Source: Autumnicola patrickiae
GTDB lineage: Bacteria; Bacteroidota; Bacteroidia; Flavobacteriales; Flavobacteriaceae
Direction of reading: 5' to 3'
Length of the DNA: 64,000 nt
Assembly (NCBI RefSeq): GCF_031846525.1
Contig: NZ_JAVRHM010000012.1
Location: 1 to 64,000 of the forward strand
The stretch's first letter is position 1, and each line of letters starts with the position of its first letter. Under the pieces are notes generated by a model that saw nothing but the letters and a program-made list of their open reading frames with translations, searched no databases and had not been told where the DNA came from. Shown in pieces: positions 8,880-16,560 of the stretch. The translations under genes were made by a program, and so were the position numbers.

Positions 8880-9314
8880 ATGGCTTTTTTTAAAGATTTC
8901 AGAGCCTTTCTTATGAAAGGTGACATTATTGCTCTGGCTACAGCAGTGGTAATGGGAGCAGCATTTAACAAAATTATCGCCTCTGTAGTTGCAGATGTAC
9001 TTATGCCGATAATTGGCATTTTTACGGGTGGTACAGATTTCTCCCAGAAATTTTTTGCGCTCGACGGTGAATATTACGAAACCCTTGATGCCGCGAAAGA
9101 AGCTGAAGCTGCTGTAATAACATACGGGAACCTGTTACAGGCACTTATCTATTTTATAATAGTAGCATTTTTTATATTTTTACTGTTGCAGGCTTACGAA
9201 AGGACCAAAACAAAAAAGGAAGCTCCAAAAGTGGCTGCTCCAAAAGGCCCTTCTCAGGAAGAATTGCTTATCGAAATAAGGGACGAGCTGAAAAGACAAA
9301 ATAACACTCCGTAG
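8880..9314 (+). CDS. mscL: Large-conductance mechanosensitive channel MscL
   Basis: 144 aa. Homopentameric inner-membrane channel that opens under membrane tension to release solutes in osmotic down-shock. The N-terminal helix and TM1 are classic: FRAFLMKGDIIALATAVVMG then FNKIIASVVADVLMPIIG. TM2 is LLQALIYFIIVAFFIFLLLQ, and the cytoplasmic helix bundle ends in an acidic/basic coil (QEELLIEIRDELKRQ). The periplasmic loop (about residues 50-75) is of ordinary length. A strong terminator lies 57 bp downstream. Confidence 0.96.
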   Translation: MAFFKDFRAFLMKGDIIALATAVVMGAAFNKIIASVVADVLMPIIGIFTGGTDFSQKFFALDGEYYETLDAAKEAEAAVITYGNLLQALIYFIIVAFFIFLLLQAYERTKTKKEAPKVAAPKGPSQEELLIEIRDELKRQNNTP

Positions 9315-9370
9315 GAGAAACAATAACGTGCACCGCTATACTGCATATTTTAACAAGTAGCAATTAATTA

Positions 9371-9402
9371 AACCCCTTGTAAAAGCAAGGGGTTCTTTTT
9401 TT
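9371..9402 (+). terminator. Intrinsic terminator after mscL
   Basis: Perfect 9-bp stem AACCCCTTG / CAAGGGGTT with a 6-nt loop, followed by CTTTTTTT. It ends the tdk-alr-mscL transcript. Confidence 0.9.
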
Positions 9403-9444
9403 AACAATTTGTACTAATTAGTATAAAAAATCTATATCCTAATC

Positions 9445-9477
9445 AAATTTAAGCGGTTAGCGTACCGCAATAAATTT
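9445..9477. promoter_or_regulatory. Imperfect palindrome upstream of asd
   Basis: AAATTTA-A-GCGGT, a 6-nt spacer, then ACCGC-AA-TAAATTT: a 33-bp inverted repeat with one asymmetry. It ends 9 bp before the -7 box TACATTTG (9486-9493), where the -33 region should be. A second, perfect 12-bp palindrome TACTAATTAGTA lies at 9412-9423. The position suggests an operator for asd; the regulator is unknown. Confidence 0.5.
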
Positions 9478-9485
9478 TAGTATAA

Positions 9486-9493
9486 TACATTTG
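9486..9493 (+). promoter_or_regulatory. -7 box of the asd promoter
   Basis: TACATTTG fits TAnnTTTG and lies 61 bp before the asd start codon, which implies a leader of about 50 nt. That leader contains AGACCTCACA, also found in the inverted repeat at 15,119. Confidence 0.5.
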
Positions 9494-9553
9494 CATGAGA
9501 AAATTACAGACCTCACATGTTTAGAAAGTGAAGTCCTCAAATAAATATATAAA

Positions 9554-10543
9554 ATGAGAGTAGCAGTTGTAGGCGCCACAGGAATGGTAGGCGAGGTAAT
9601 GTTAAAAGTTTTGGCGGAAAGAAATTTCCCTATTGATGAATTGTATCCGGTTGCTTCAGAAAGATCGGTTGGAAAAAAGGTGAACTTCAATGGTAAGGAT
9701 TATGAAGTTATTGGCCTTGAAACTGCCGTGGCAAAAAAACCCGATCTGGCAATATTTTCTGCCGGAGGAGGAACTTCTTTGGAGTGGGCACCAAAATTTG
9801 CGGAAGCGGGAACTACGGTTGTAGACAACTCTTCAGCTTGGAGAATGGATGCCACCAAGAAACTGATAATTCCGGAAATTAATGCTAAAGAACTTACCGC
9901 TGAAGATAAAATTATAGCCAATCCAAACTGTTCTACAATTCAGTTATTGATGGCTTTAAAGCCGCTTCACGACAGGTATAAAATTAAAAGAGTAGTTGTT
10001 TCCACTTATCAATCTATTACAGGAACTGGTGTAAAAGCCGTTCAGCAGTTGGAAAATGAGTATGCAGGAGAGAAAGGCGAAATGGCATATCCTTACCCAA
10101 TCCATAGAAATGCACTTCCGCATTGCGATGTTTTTGAGGAAAACGGGTATACCAAAGAAGAAATGAAACTAACTAAGGAAACCAAGAAAATCCTTGGTGA
10201 CGATTCTGTAAACGTGAGCGCCACTGCAATCAGGATTCCTGTTGTTGGAGGACACAGCGAGGCTGTAAACGTACAATTCGAGTCTGATTTTGAGGAAAAC
10301 GAGGTAAGGAAAATTCTTAGTGAATTCCCCGGCATCACCGTCCAGGACAATCCGGATACCAATACCTATCCCATGCCTATCTATGCTGAAGGAAAAGACG
10401 ATGTTTTTGTAGGCAGGATAAGAAGGGATTACTCGCAGCCAAACACGCTTAACATGTGGGTTGTGGCCGATAATTTGAGAAAAGGAGCTGCCACAAACGC
10501 GGTACAAATTGCAGAATATCTTTTAGAAAATAAGCTTATATAA
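9554..10543 (+). CDS. asd: Aspartate-semialdehyde dehydrogenase
   Basis: 329 aa. Reduces aspartyl phosphate to aspartate semialdehyde with NADPH, the branch point to lysine/diaminopimelate, threonine and methionine. The NADP loop VVGATGMVGEVML opens the protein, the catalytic cysteine is in IIANPNCSTIQLLMAL (near residue 124), the acyl-binding arginine and histidine are in RIPVVGGHSEAVNV, and RRDYSQPNTLNMWVVADNLRKGAA closes the active-site region. Length and motifs are normal. It is monocistronic, with a palindrome-rich promoter upstream and a terminator 22 bp downstream. Confidence 0.96.
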   Translation: MRVAVVGATGMVGEVMLKVLAERNFPIDELYPVASERSVGKKVNFNGKDYEVIGLETAVAKKPDLAIFSAGGGTSLEWAPKFAEAGTTVVDNSSAWRMDATKKLIIPEINAKELTAEDKIIANPNCSTIQLLMALKPLHDRYKIKRVVVSTYQSITGTGVKAVQQLENEYAGEKGEMAYPYPIHRNALPHCDVFEENGYTKEEMKLTKETKKILGDDSVNVSATAIRIPVVGGHSEAVNVQFESDFEENEVRKILSEFPGITVQDNPDTNTYPMPIYAEGKDDVFVGRIRRDYSQPNTLNMWVVADNLRKGAATNAVQIAEYLLENKLI

Positions 10544-10565
10544 ATATTTTTTTAAGCTTACCTTT

Positions 10566-10602
10566 AAAAATGCCTGTAGGAATGTAACCTGCAGGCATTT
10601 TT
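10566..10602 (+). terminator. Intrinsic terminator after asd
   Basis: Stem AAAAATGCCTGTAGG / CCTGCAGGCATTTTT (one G-T pair) with the 7-nt loop AATGTAA, ending in a T tract. Confidence 0.85.
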
Positions 10603-10643
10603 CGTACTAATCTGCATAGCAAGATTTAACCTTAATCCTATTT

Positions 10644-12800
10644 ATGAGAAGAATAATAACCGGAATTGTTGGCCTTAGCCTCTTGGCAGGTTGCAACGAA
10701 AATTCCAGAAATGAACAAACTGCTTTGAATTACCCCGAAACCAAGAAAGTCGATACCGTTACCAATTATTTTGGTACAGAAGTGAAAGATCCTTACCGTT
10801 GGCTTGAAGATGACCGCAGCGAAGAAACCGAAAATTGGGTAGAAGCTCAAAATGAAGTGACTTTTGATTATTTAAAGAAAATTCCCTTTAGAAAGGAACT
10901 TGAAGAAAGACTTTCTGAACTATGGAATTATGAAAAAATAGGCGCGCCTTTTAAGGAAGGGGATTACATCTACTTCTTCAAAAATGATGGTTTGCAGGAC
11001 CAGTACGTGGTTTACCGCAAGAAATCTGAAGATGCAGAACCGGAGGTCTTTCTGAATCCTAACAACTTTAGCGAAGACGGTACAACTTCCCTTAGCGGCT
11101 TAAATTTTTCTGAAAATGGTAAAATGGCTGCCTACAGTATTTCTGAAGGTGGAAGCGACTGGCGTAAAATAATTATTACGGATGCCGAAAGCAAAGAAGT
11201 TGTGGAAGATACCATCCAGGATGTAAAATTTAGCGGAGTTTCATGGAAAGGGGACGAAGGTTTCTATTATTCCAGCTACGAAAAGCCCGAAGGAAGTGAA
11301 CTTTCAGCAAAAACAGATCAGCACAGGCTGTTTTATCACAAACTGGGTACAAAACAAAGTGAAGATAAGCTCATTTTCGGCGGAACGGAAGATCAGAAGC
11401 ATCGTTATGTGGGTGGAAGCGTGAGCGAAGACAACCGGTACTTATTTATTTCGGCAAGAAATGCGACTTCCGGAGGAAAACTTTTTATGATGGATCTTTC
11501 CCAGGATGACCCTCAAATAATGACAATTATCGGCAATGAGAAAACCGATACGTATGTAATAGAAAATGAAGGCAGCAAAATCTTCCTGGTCACAAACCTC
11601 GATGCTCCAAATAAAAAAATTGTAACAGTAGACGCTGCCAATCCGCAGCCCGAAAACTGGGAAGAATTTATTCCGGAGACAGAAAACGTATTGAGTCCGT
11701 CCACAGCAGGAGGCTATTTTTTTGCTGAATATATGGAAGACGCGATTTCCAAAGTAAAGCAATATGATTATGAAGGAAACCTTGTACGGGATGTGGAATT
11801 ACCCGGAATTGGTTCTGCAGGTGGATTTGGTGCCAAAAAAGAAGATGATGTACTGTATTACAGCTTTACAAATTATGTAACACCGGGGACGATCTATAAG
11901 TATCAGATTGAAGAAGGAACTTCTGAAGTTTATAACAAACCGAAAATCGACTTTAATACCGAAGATTACGAAAGTAAGCAGGTATTTTTTACTTCAAAAG
12001 ACGGAACAAAAGTTCCTATGATCATCACACATAAAAAAGGTCTGAAGCTTAACGGCAAAAACCCAACAATCCTTTACGGCTACGGCGGATTTAATATTAG
12101 CCTTACGCCATCTTTTAGTACTGCAAATGCGGTTTGGATGGAACAGGGAGGAGTTTACGCCGTTCCCAATCTTCGCGGAGGCGGCGAATACGGAAAAGAA
12201 TGGCATGATGCGGGTATAAAGCTGAAGAAACAGAACGTTTTTGATGATTTTATTGCAGCTGCAGAATATCTTATTGAAGAGAACTACACCTCCAGCGATT
12301 ATTTAGCAATTAGAGGTGGTTCTAACGGCGGTTTACTGGTTGGCGCCACAATGACGCAGCGATCAGATTTAATGCAGGTGGCTTTACCCGCAGTGGGCGT
12401 TATGGATATGTTGCGTTACCACACCTTTACCGCCGGCGCGGGTTGGGCTTACGATTATGGTACTGCAGAAGACAGCAAAGAAATGTTTGAGTATCTGTAC
12501 AATTATTCACCGGTCCATAACCTGGAAGAAGGTACAGAATATCCCGCAACCTTAATTACTACCGGAGATCATGACGATCGCGTGGTACCTGCGCATTCGT
12601 TTAAATTTGCTGCAGAATTGCAGGATAAACAAGCTGGTGATAATCCGGCCTTGATCAGGATTGAAACAAAAGCTGGGCATGGCGCAGGAAAACCTACTAA
12701 AATGATTATTGAAGAATATGCCGATATTTTTGGTTTTACACTATATAATATGGGCTATGAAGTTTTACCAAACAAAATCGAAGAGAAGGTAAAAGGATAA
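10644..12800 (+). CDS. Prolyl oligopeptidase (S9 family), lipoprotein
   Basis: 718 aa. Serine peptidase that cuts short peptides after proline. The N-terminus is a lipoprotein signal (IVGLSLLAGC, lipid cysteine at residue 17), so it is likely membrane-anchored in the periplasm. Residues about 30-430 form the seven-bladed propeller that gates the active site (DPYRWLEDDRSEETENWV at the start is diagnostic). The hydrolase domain has YGYGGFNISLTPSF, the nucleophile in RGGSNGGLLVGA, the aspartate in GDHDDRVVPAHSFKF and the histidine in AGHGAGKPT. Complete. Single gene with its own terminator. Confidence 0.95.
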   Translation: MRRIITGIVGLSLLAGCNENSRNEQTALNYPETKKVDTVTNYFGTEVKDPYRWLEDDRSEETENWVEAQNEVTFDYLKKIPFRKELEERLSELWNYEKIGAPFKEGDYIYFFKNDGLQDQYVVYRKKSEDAEPEVFLNPNNFSEDGTTSLSGLNFSENGKMAAYSISEGGSDWRKIIITDAESKEVVEDTIQDVKFSGVSWKGDEGFYYSSYEKPEGSELSAKTDQHRLFYHKLGTKQSEDKLIFGGTEDQKHRYVGGSVSEDNRYLFISARNATSGGKLFMMDLSQDDPQIMTIIGNEKTDTYVIENEGSKIFLVTNLDAPNKKIVTVDAANPQPENWEEFIPETENVLSPSTAGGYFFAEYMEDAISKVKQYDYEGNLVRDVELPGIGSAGGFGAKKEDDVLYYSFTNYVTPGTIYKYQIEEGTSEVYNKPKIDFNTEDYESKQVFFTSKDGTKVPMIITHKKGLKLNGKNPTILYGYGGFNISLTPSFSTANAVWMEQGGVYAVPNLRGGGEYGKEWHDAGIKLKKQNVFDDFIAAAEYLIEENYTSSDYLAIRGGSNGGLLVGATMTQRSDLMQVALPAVGVMDMLRYHTFTAGAGWAYDYGTAEDSKEMFEYLYNYSPVHNLEEGTEYPATLITTGDHDDRVVPAHSFKFAAELQDKQAGDNPALIRIETKAGHGAGKPTKMIIEEYADIFGFTLYNMGYEVLPNKIEEKVKG

Positions 12801-12819
12801 TTTTTTAACACAATATTTG

Positions 12820-12867
12820 AAACCTCACAGAACCCACAATTATTTCCGTGTTTTTGTGAGGTTTTTT
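12820..12867 (+). terminator. Terminator after the prolyl oligopeptidase
   Basis: AAACCTCACA pairs with TGTGAGGTTT across a 25-nt loop that has a small inner CAC/GTG helix; six Ts follow. It could also serve the convergent HAD gene, which ends at 12,909. Confidence 0.7.
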
Positions 12868-12908
12868 ATTTGAAGCCTTCGCTAAAGCTTGCATCCCATG
12901 CCGCATAA

Positions 12909-13520
12909 CTAATCGGGTTTATTTTCTTTTTGAACTAATTTTAATTCTCCATCTTCAAGGAAATAGCCTTTTTCAGCTTCATAAAGAATCTCCTCATCAT
13001 CGTCTGAATAAGATGTCAATATTTTGTAATCTCCATCTATTTCGGCATCAAGGCGCCTGATTTTTTCAGCATCATTACAGGTCTTTCCTATAATTTTATA
13101 ATCTTCATTTACATATTTTGTTAGGGTACCAATAACTTTTAAAGGTAAAAGTTCTTCGAGGTATTTAGTATAGATTTCAAAACCGCCGGTAACGAGATAA
13201 ACCTTTATTCCAGCCTTATCTTTTTCTATAATATCGGCTACCATTTCCTCCCTGAAATGTTCAGGAAATTCTACATTCCAGAACTGCTTTGCATATTTCT
13301 GCACCTTTTCCGGCGGAATTTTATTTAGATAATCATAAAAATTTTCTTTAAAATAAGTTTTACTCATAAGACGCAATTTACCTGCAACTGTGAGCAGGCC
13401 AATTTGAAATAGGTGCACCAGCTTATAACCTTTTTTATAGCAAATGAATTTAAAGAACTCATCTTTTGACGACTTCTTATATAAGGTCTGATTAAGGTCG
13501 TAAACTACAATTTCCTGCAT
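12909..13520 (-). CDS. HAD-superfamily (IB-like) hydrolase with Asp-x-Asn motif I
   Basis: 203 aa, soluble. HAD landmarks are in order: motif I YDLNQTLY with the nucleophile at Asp8, motif II TGGFEIYTKYLEELL near residue 107, a lysine in IIGKTCNDAEKIRRLD and the acidic motif SYSDDDEEIL near residue 172. The cap after motif I is helical, as in phosphoserine-phosphatase-like (IB) enzymes. The usual second aspartate of motif I (DxD) is asparagine at residue 10. In the superfamily that residue is the general acid/base of phosphatases, so the reaction may differ. Substrate unknown. Convergent with the S9 peptidase, divergent from the ABC ATPase. Confidence 0.8.
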   Translation of the reverse strand: MQEIVVYDLNQTLYKKSSKDEFFKFICYKKGYKLVHLFQIGLLTVAGKLRLMSKTYFKENFYDYLNKIPPEKVQKYAKQFWNVEFPEHFREEMVADIIEKDKAGIKVYLVTGGFEIYTKYLEELLPLKVIGTLTKYVNEDYKIIGKTCNDAEKIRRLDAEIDGDYKILTSYSDDDEEILYEAEKGYFLEDGELKLVQKENKPD

Positions 13521-13620
13521 CTTTCTAATAAAAGTTGATTAGATTTATCCAAAGAAAGATACTAAGATTTGTCTTCCTGACCTTAACTTTATCATTTTCT
13601 AAACAAGAGTTTAACCTGTT

Positions 13621-14586
13621 ATGCTGAAACTTAAAAATGTCTCCTTTGCTTATGCCGAAAAACCAATTTTAAAAAATATAACTTTTGAGATTGAGCAGGG
13701 AGAACATGTTTCAGTAATTGGCGAAAGCGGATGCGGAAAAAGTACACTATTACAGGTTATTTATGGTCTTCACGATGTGCAGGGAAAAATCCTATGGAAC
13801 GAAGAGCAAATTTATGGACCTGCATTTAATCTTGTGCCGGGACATTCTTTTATGAAATATCTAGCCCAGGATTTCGACCTGATGCCGCCGTTAACCGTTG
13901 CAGAAAACGTGGGAAAATACCTCAGCAATATGTACCCGGTAATAAAGAAGCGCAGAATTGCAGAGCTTTTGGAAGTCGTGGAAATGACCGAACTAAGAGA
14001 CGCAAAGGCAAAAAATCTTAGCGGCGGACAACAGCAAAGAGTGGCGCTGGCACGTGCTTTAGCAAAGAAACCGGAACTTATTTTACTCGACGAACCATTT
14101 AGCCACATCGATCAATTCAGGAAAAATAATCTGCGGCGCCGGCTTTTCGATTACCTAAAAAAAGAGAACATCAGCTGTATTGTAGCCACTCACGACAGTA
14201 CCGATGCACTTTCTTTTGCCGATAAAACCATAGTTTTAAAGAATCAGAAAATTTTTGCGGAAGCGAGTCCGCAGGAGTTGTATAAGAACCCACCGAACAT
14301 ATACGTAGCCTCGCTCTTTGGCGATGTGAATGAAGTGTTACTGAAGAACATAAAACCTTCGGAAAAGAGCAAAAAGAAGATCATATTATATCCTGAAGAA
14401 ATCAAATTCAGTTCAAAATCTGAAATAAAGGCAAGGGTTAAAAATGCCCATTTTCATGGTAATAACTGGCTGATTGAAGCCGACCTAAACGGGCAACATA
14501 TTTTCTTTGTTCATTCTTCAGCATTAAACCCTGGCAGGATCGTGGGGCTTCAAATTTCAGAAAAACTTATAGAATCCCGCTGCTGA
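13621..14586 (+). CDS. ABC transporter ATP-binding protein (orphan)
   Basis: 321 aa. The first 235 residues are a complete ABC ATPase: Walker A GESGCGKST (residues 37-45), Q-loop AQDFDLMPPLTV, signature LSGGQQQRVALARAL, Walker B ILLDEPFSHID and switch histidine ATHDST. The C-terminal 80 residues are a TOBE-like beta domain (KKIILYPEEIKF ... VGLQISEKL), as in importer ATPases for ions or small solutes. No permease or binding protein is encoded nearby, so the partner must be elsewhere. The stop codon lies inside an inverted repeat (14,585-14,615) shared with the convergent GreA-like gene. Confidence 0.9.
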   Translation: MLKLKNVSFAYAEKPILKNITFEIEQGEHVSVIGESGCGKSTLLQVIYGLHDVQGKILWNEEQIYGPAFNLVPGHSFMKYLAQDFDLMPPLTVAENVGKYLSNMYPVIKKRRIAELLEVVEMTELRDAKAKNLSGGQQQRVALARALAKKPELILLDEPFSHIDQFRKNNLRRRLFDYLKKENISCIVATHDSTDALSFADKTIVLKNQKIFAEASPQELYKNPPNIYVASLFGDVNEVLLKNIKPSEKSKKKIILYPEEIKFSSKSEIKARVKNAHFHGNNWLIEADLNGQHIFFVHSSALNPGRIVGLQISEKLIESRC

Positions 14587-14615
14587 CCTGTCAGATTTTG
14601 AAAACCTGACAGGTC
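14585..14615. terminator. Bidirectional terminator / dispersed inverted repeat
   Basis: Perfect 10-bp stem GACCTGTCAG / CTGACAGGTC with an 11-nt A/T-rich loop, between convergent genes and overlapping the ABC gene's stop codon. A close relative lies at 15,119-15,150, so it behaves as a repeated element as well as a terminator. Confidence 0.7.
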
Positions 14616-14626
14616 TGCCCAAAATA

Positions 14627-15079
14627 TTATTCCACAGAAACAATACGATTTGTTTTTCCGTTAAAGCTAAAATCTTCCCCGGCCTTTTTATCATGAAGAA
14701 TTTGAGCGATTGGAGAATTCGCTCCAATAGCAAAATATTTTTCTCCGCCAACATCTATTTGCCCGGCGGGAATCGCCACAATATAACTGGCCATATTGGT
14801 CCTTATGAGGCTTCCCAACTGAATTTTTCCGGTTGATTTCCTGTTTTTTGCCTTATCCAGAGTTTCCCTGAGCATTTTAAATTGCTGAAGCTGGTTAGAA
14901 AGTTTGTTCCATTCGATATTTATCATTTCCCTTCCGGTTTCATACTTATCCCCTGCGCTGCTCTTCGATTCATTTTCAAGATCGTTTTCCAGGTCTTTTA
15001 TCGCAGAAGAAATCCGTTCAATTCGTTCCTGAACGTATTGCTCGCAAGCTTCAAATAACTTTTGTTTTATAGTATTCAT
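14627..15079 (-). CDS. GreA/GreB-like elongation factor family protein
   Basis: 150 aa. The N-terminal half (about 1-80) is a long charged helical hairpin with DLENDLENESKSSAGDKYETG, as in the coiled coil of Gre factors. The C-terminal half (about 85-150) is the Gre-like FKBP-fold domain (GSLIRTNMASYIVAIPAG ... ANSPIAQILHDKKAGEDFSFNG). It is shorter than true GreA (about 158 aa), and the coiled-coil tip lacks an obvious acidic pair, so whether it binds the RNA polymerase secondary channel is open. Homologues are often misnamed 3-oxoacyl-ACP synthase in databases; nothing here supports that. Confidence 0.75.
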   Translation of the reverse strand: MNTIKQKLFEACEQYVQERIERISSAIKDLENDLENESKSSAGDKYETGREMINIEWNKLSNQLQQFKMLRETLDKAKNRKSTGKIQLGSLIRTNMASYIVAIPAGQIDVGGEKYFAIGANSPIAQILHDKKAGEDFSFNGKTNRIVSVE

Positions 15080-15118
15080 TGTGGGTTACTTATAATTTAA
15101 GGAGGTGGTGTAAATCCA

Positions 15119-15150
15119 GACCTCACAGGTTTTTAAAACCTGTTAGGTCT
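15119..15150. repeat. Inverted repeat of the AGACCTnACAGGTTTT family
   Basis: AGACCTCACAGGTTTT / AAAACCTGTTAGGTCT: a 15-16 bp stem with one mismatch and almost no loop, between mtgA and the GreA-like gene (both minus strand). It matches the element at 14,585-14,615 and may terminate the mtgA transcript on the minus strand or lie downstream of it as a repeat. Confidence 0.65.
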
Positions 15151-15166
15151 AAAGCTTTAAAAAATA

Positions 15167-15838
15167 TTATTCAAGATTTAATTTCCCCAGATTGTTCATT
15201 TGCCTTACAATCCAATTTTTACGTTGCTGAATAAAATTACTTGCAGGATTTGCTGAATACTGCCTTGGATTAGGCAGAATTGCAGCAATTGCAGCCGCTT
15301 CGTAAGCTGAAAGGTTTGCGGCAGATTTATTAAACCAGGCTCCGGAAGCAACTTCGGCTCCATAAATTCCTTTCCCCATTTCGATACTGTTTAAATAAAC
15401 TTCCAGGATACGTTCTTTACTCCAGAAGAGTTCAATTAAAAAAGTAAAGTACACTTCAAAACCTTTCCGCAGCCAACTGCGCTGCGGCCATAAAAAGACA
15501 TTTTTTGCAGTTTGTTGGGAAATCGTACTCGCCCCCCGGACCCGCTTTCCTTTTTTATTATTTTCTATAGCCTTTTCAATCGCTTCAATATCGAATCCGT
15601 TATGGGTTGGAAAATTCTGATCTTCACTGGCAATTACCGCCAGTTGCAGATTAGGAGATATCTTTTCCATTTTCACCCAATCATGCCTAATATCCTCCTC
15701 CGGATTTTCAAAATACCTGATTGCCATTAGCGGAGTAAATGGTACTGGCACCCACTTATACACTATTACTATAAAAATGGAAAACAGAAATAGTAAAGCG
15801 ATAACTTTCAGAATAAATTTGAAAATCTTTTTAATCAT
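15167..15838 (-). CDS. mtgA: Monofunctional peptidoglycan glycosyltransferase MtgA
   Basis: 223 aa. Inner-membrane GT51 enzyme that polymerises lipid II into glycan strands. One N-terminal membrane helix (about residues 7-27) is followed by the GT51 motifs: ASEDQNFPTHNGFD with the catalytic glutamate, RGASTISQQTAKNVFLW, RKGFEVYFTFLIELFWSKE with the second glutamate, RILEVYLNSIEMG and AAAIAAILPNPRQYS. There is no transpeptidase domain, so it is monofunctional. The start ATG at 15,838 opens onto a repeat-rich 720-bp intergenic region. Confidence 0.95.
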   Translation of the reverse strand: MIKKIFKFILKVIALLFLFSIFIVIVYKWVPVPFTPLMAIRYFENPEEDIRHDWVKMEKISPNLQLAVIASEDQNFPTHNGFDIEAIEKAIENNKKGKRVRGASTISQQTAKNVFLWPQRSWLRKGFEVYFTFLIELFWSKERILEVYLNSIEMGKGIYGAEVASGAWFNKSAANLSAYEAAAIAAILPNPRQYSANPASNFIQQRKNWIVRQMNNLGKLNLE

Positions 15839-15931
15839 TCGGAATTTTTTAGAAAGCAGCTTGGATTTTTGCTTTGGAATGAAATTACGAAAACTTTCTA
15901 AGTTGGCTCATACCATGATAAGATTAGCCTG

Positions 15932-16313
15932 AAAAATAGCAAATATCGACCTATGCTCATGTCTGAGTTGAAACGTACGAGGGACAAAGATCCTATGTTC
16001 TTCTTAAGATAATGCTGAAAAATGGCAATTATTGGACTGTAGTTTTAGTCACAGATACCTTCAATTTGATTTTAATCCAAAAAAAAGAATTAGAGTGCAG
16101 GAATCAGCATTTCTACCTTATTTAATCATAAAAAGCAGGGTTAAAATGGCAATTATCGACTTATTCTGAAGTAGGAAGTAAGAGGGACGACATTTTTTTC
16201 TTAAGAAGGCTGAAAAGGACGAATGTCGGCCTCATGTTTTTACCACGAATTCACTAACATATTCTTTTCCACTTTCGGAAAAATGTTATTGGCTCAAAAT
16301 GGCAATTATCTGC
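15932..16313 (+). repeat. Degenerate tandem array of the 19-bp element
   Basis: Copies related to AAAAATGGCAATTATCGGC begin at 15,932 (three mismatches), 16,018 (AAAAATGGCAATTATTGGAC), 16,142 (TAAAATGGCAATTATCGAC), 16,212 (diverged) and 16,295 (CAAAATGGCAATTATCTGC). All face the same way. The flanks of the second and fourth copies also align: GAGGGAC, a T-rich TTCTTAAG, then GCTGAAAA just before the motif. The spacing is irregular, so this is a decayed tandem array rather than a CRISPR. Confidence 0.7.
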
Positions 16314-16408
16314 CTAAAGAGAAAGGAAGAGCTGCTTTTTTGCTGTCACCATTGTTTATTTCCTGAAAGGTCCCCTCCTTAAAAAGTAGGGTGCCCGGGA
16401 GGGCGGGG

Positions 16409-16510
16409 TGGTTGCGTTAGGGATAGGAGTGGTTAGCTCCCGCTCCATTCTTTTTGTGGAGCGGGACTAAAAACGGATAGCCCGACCCCGTTTTTCACGG
16501 GGTAACGCCC
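16409..16510 (+). ncRNA. Candidate structured RNA (multibranch fold)
   Basis: On the plus strand GCGTTA (16,414-16,419) pairs with TAACGC (16,503-16,508) and closes two inner hairpins. The first is TTAG-C-TCCCGCTCCA (16,433-16,447) with TGGAGCGGGACTAA (16,457-16,470), 14 bp with one bulge. The second is CCCCG (16,486-16,490) with CGGGG (16,498-16,502). Unpaired GGGATAGGAG and GCGGATAGCCCGA-like joining strands look conserved to me. I recall such elements repeated in many flavobacterial genomes; Rfam Flavo-1 is one possible match, which I cannot check. G+C is far above the flanking DNA. A preceding segment (16,370-16,408) is also GC-rich. Confidence 0.6.
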
Positions 16511-16515
16511 AAAAA

Positions 16516-16542
16516 AAAACCCGGAAAAGAATTCCGGGTTTT
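16516..16542 (-). terminator. Intrinsic terminator after accC
   Basis: On the minus strand AAAACCCGGAA / TTCCGGGTTTT forms an 11-bp stem with a 5-nt loop, followed by TTTTT. It lies 19 bp after the accC stop. Confidence 0.9.
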
Positions 16543-16560
16543 GATGATATTTGTGTTTTT

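Larger units (their letters stand above)
15839..16560. other. Repeat-rich intergenic region between accC and mtgA
   Basis: 722 bp with no credible ORF. It contains five copies of a 19-bp motif at 70-125 bp intervals (15,932-16,313), a candidate structured RNA (16,409-16,510) and the accC terminator (16,516-16,542). The left part repeats a composite unit: GAGGGACAAAGATCC, TTCTTAAG, GCTGAAAA and then the 19-bp motif. Confidence 0.8.

Noticed and set aside
15932..16313. Possible CRISPR array
   Set aside because: Repeats are diverged, spacing varies from 70 to 125 bp and there are no cas genes.
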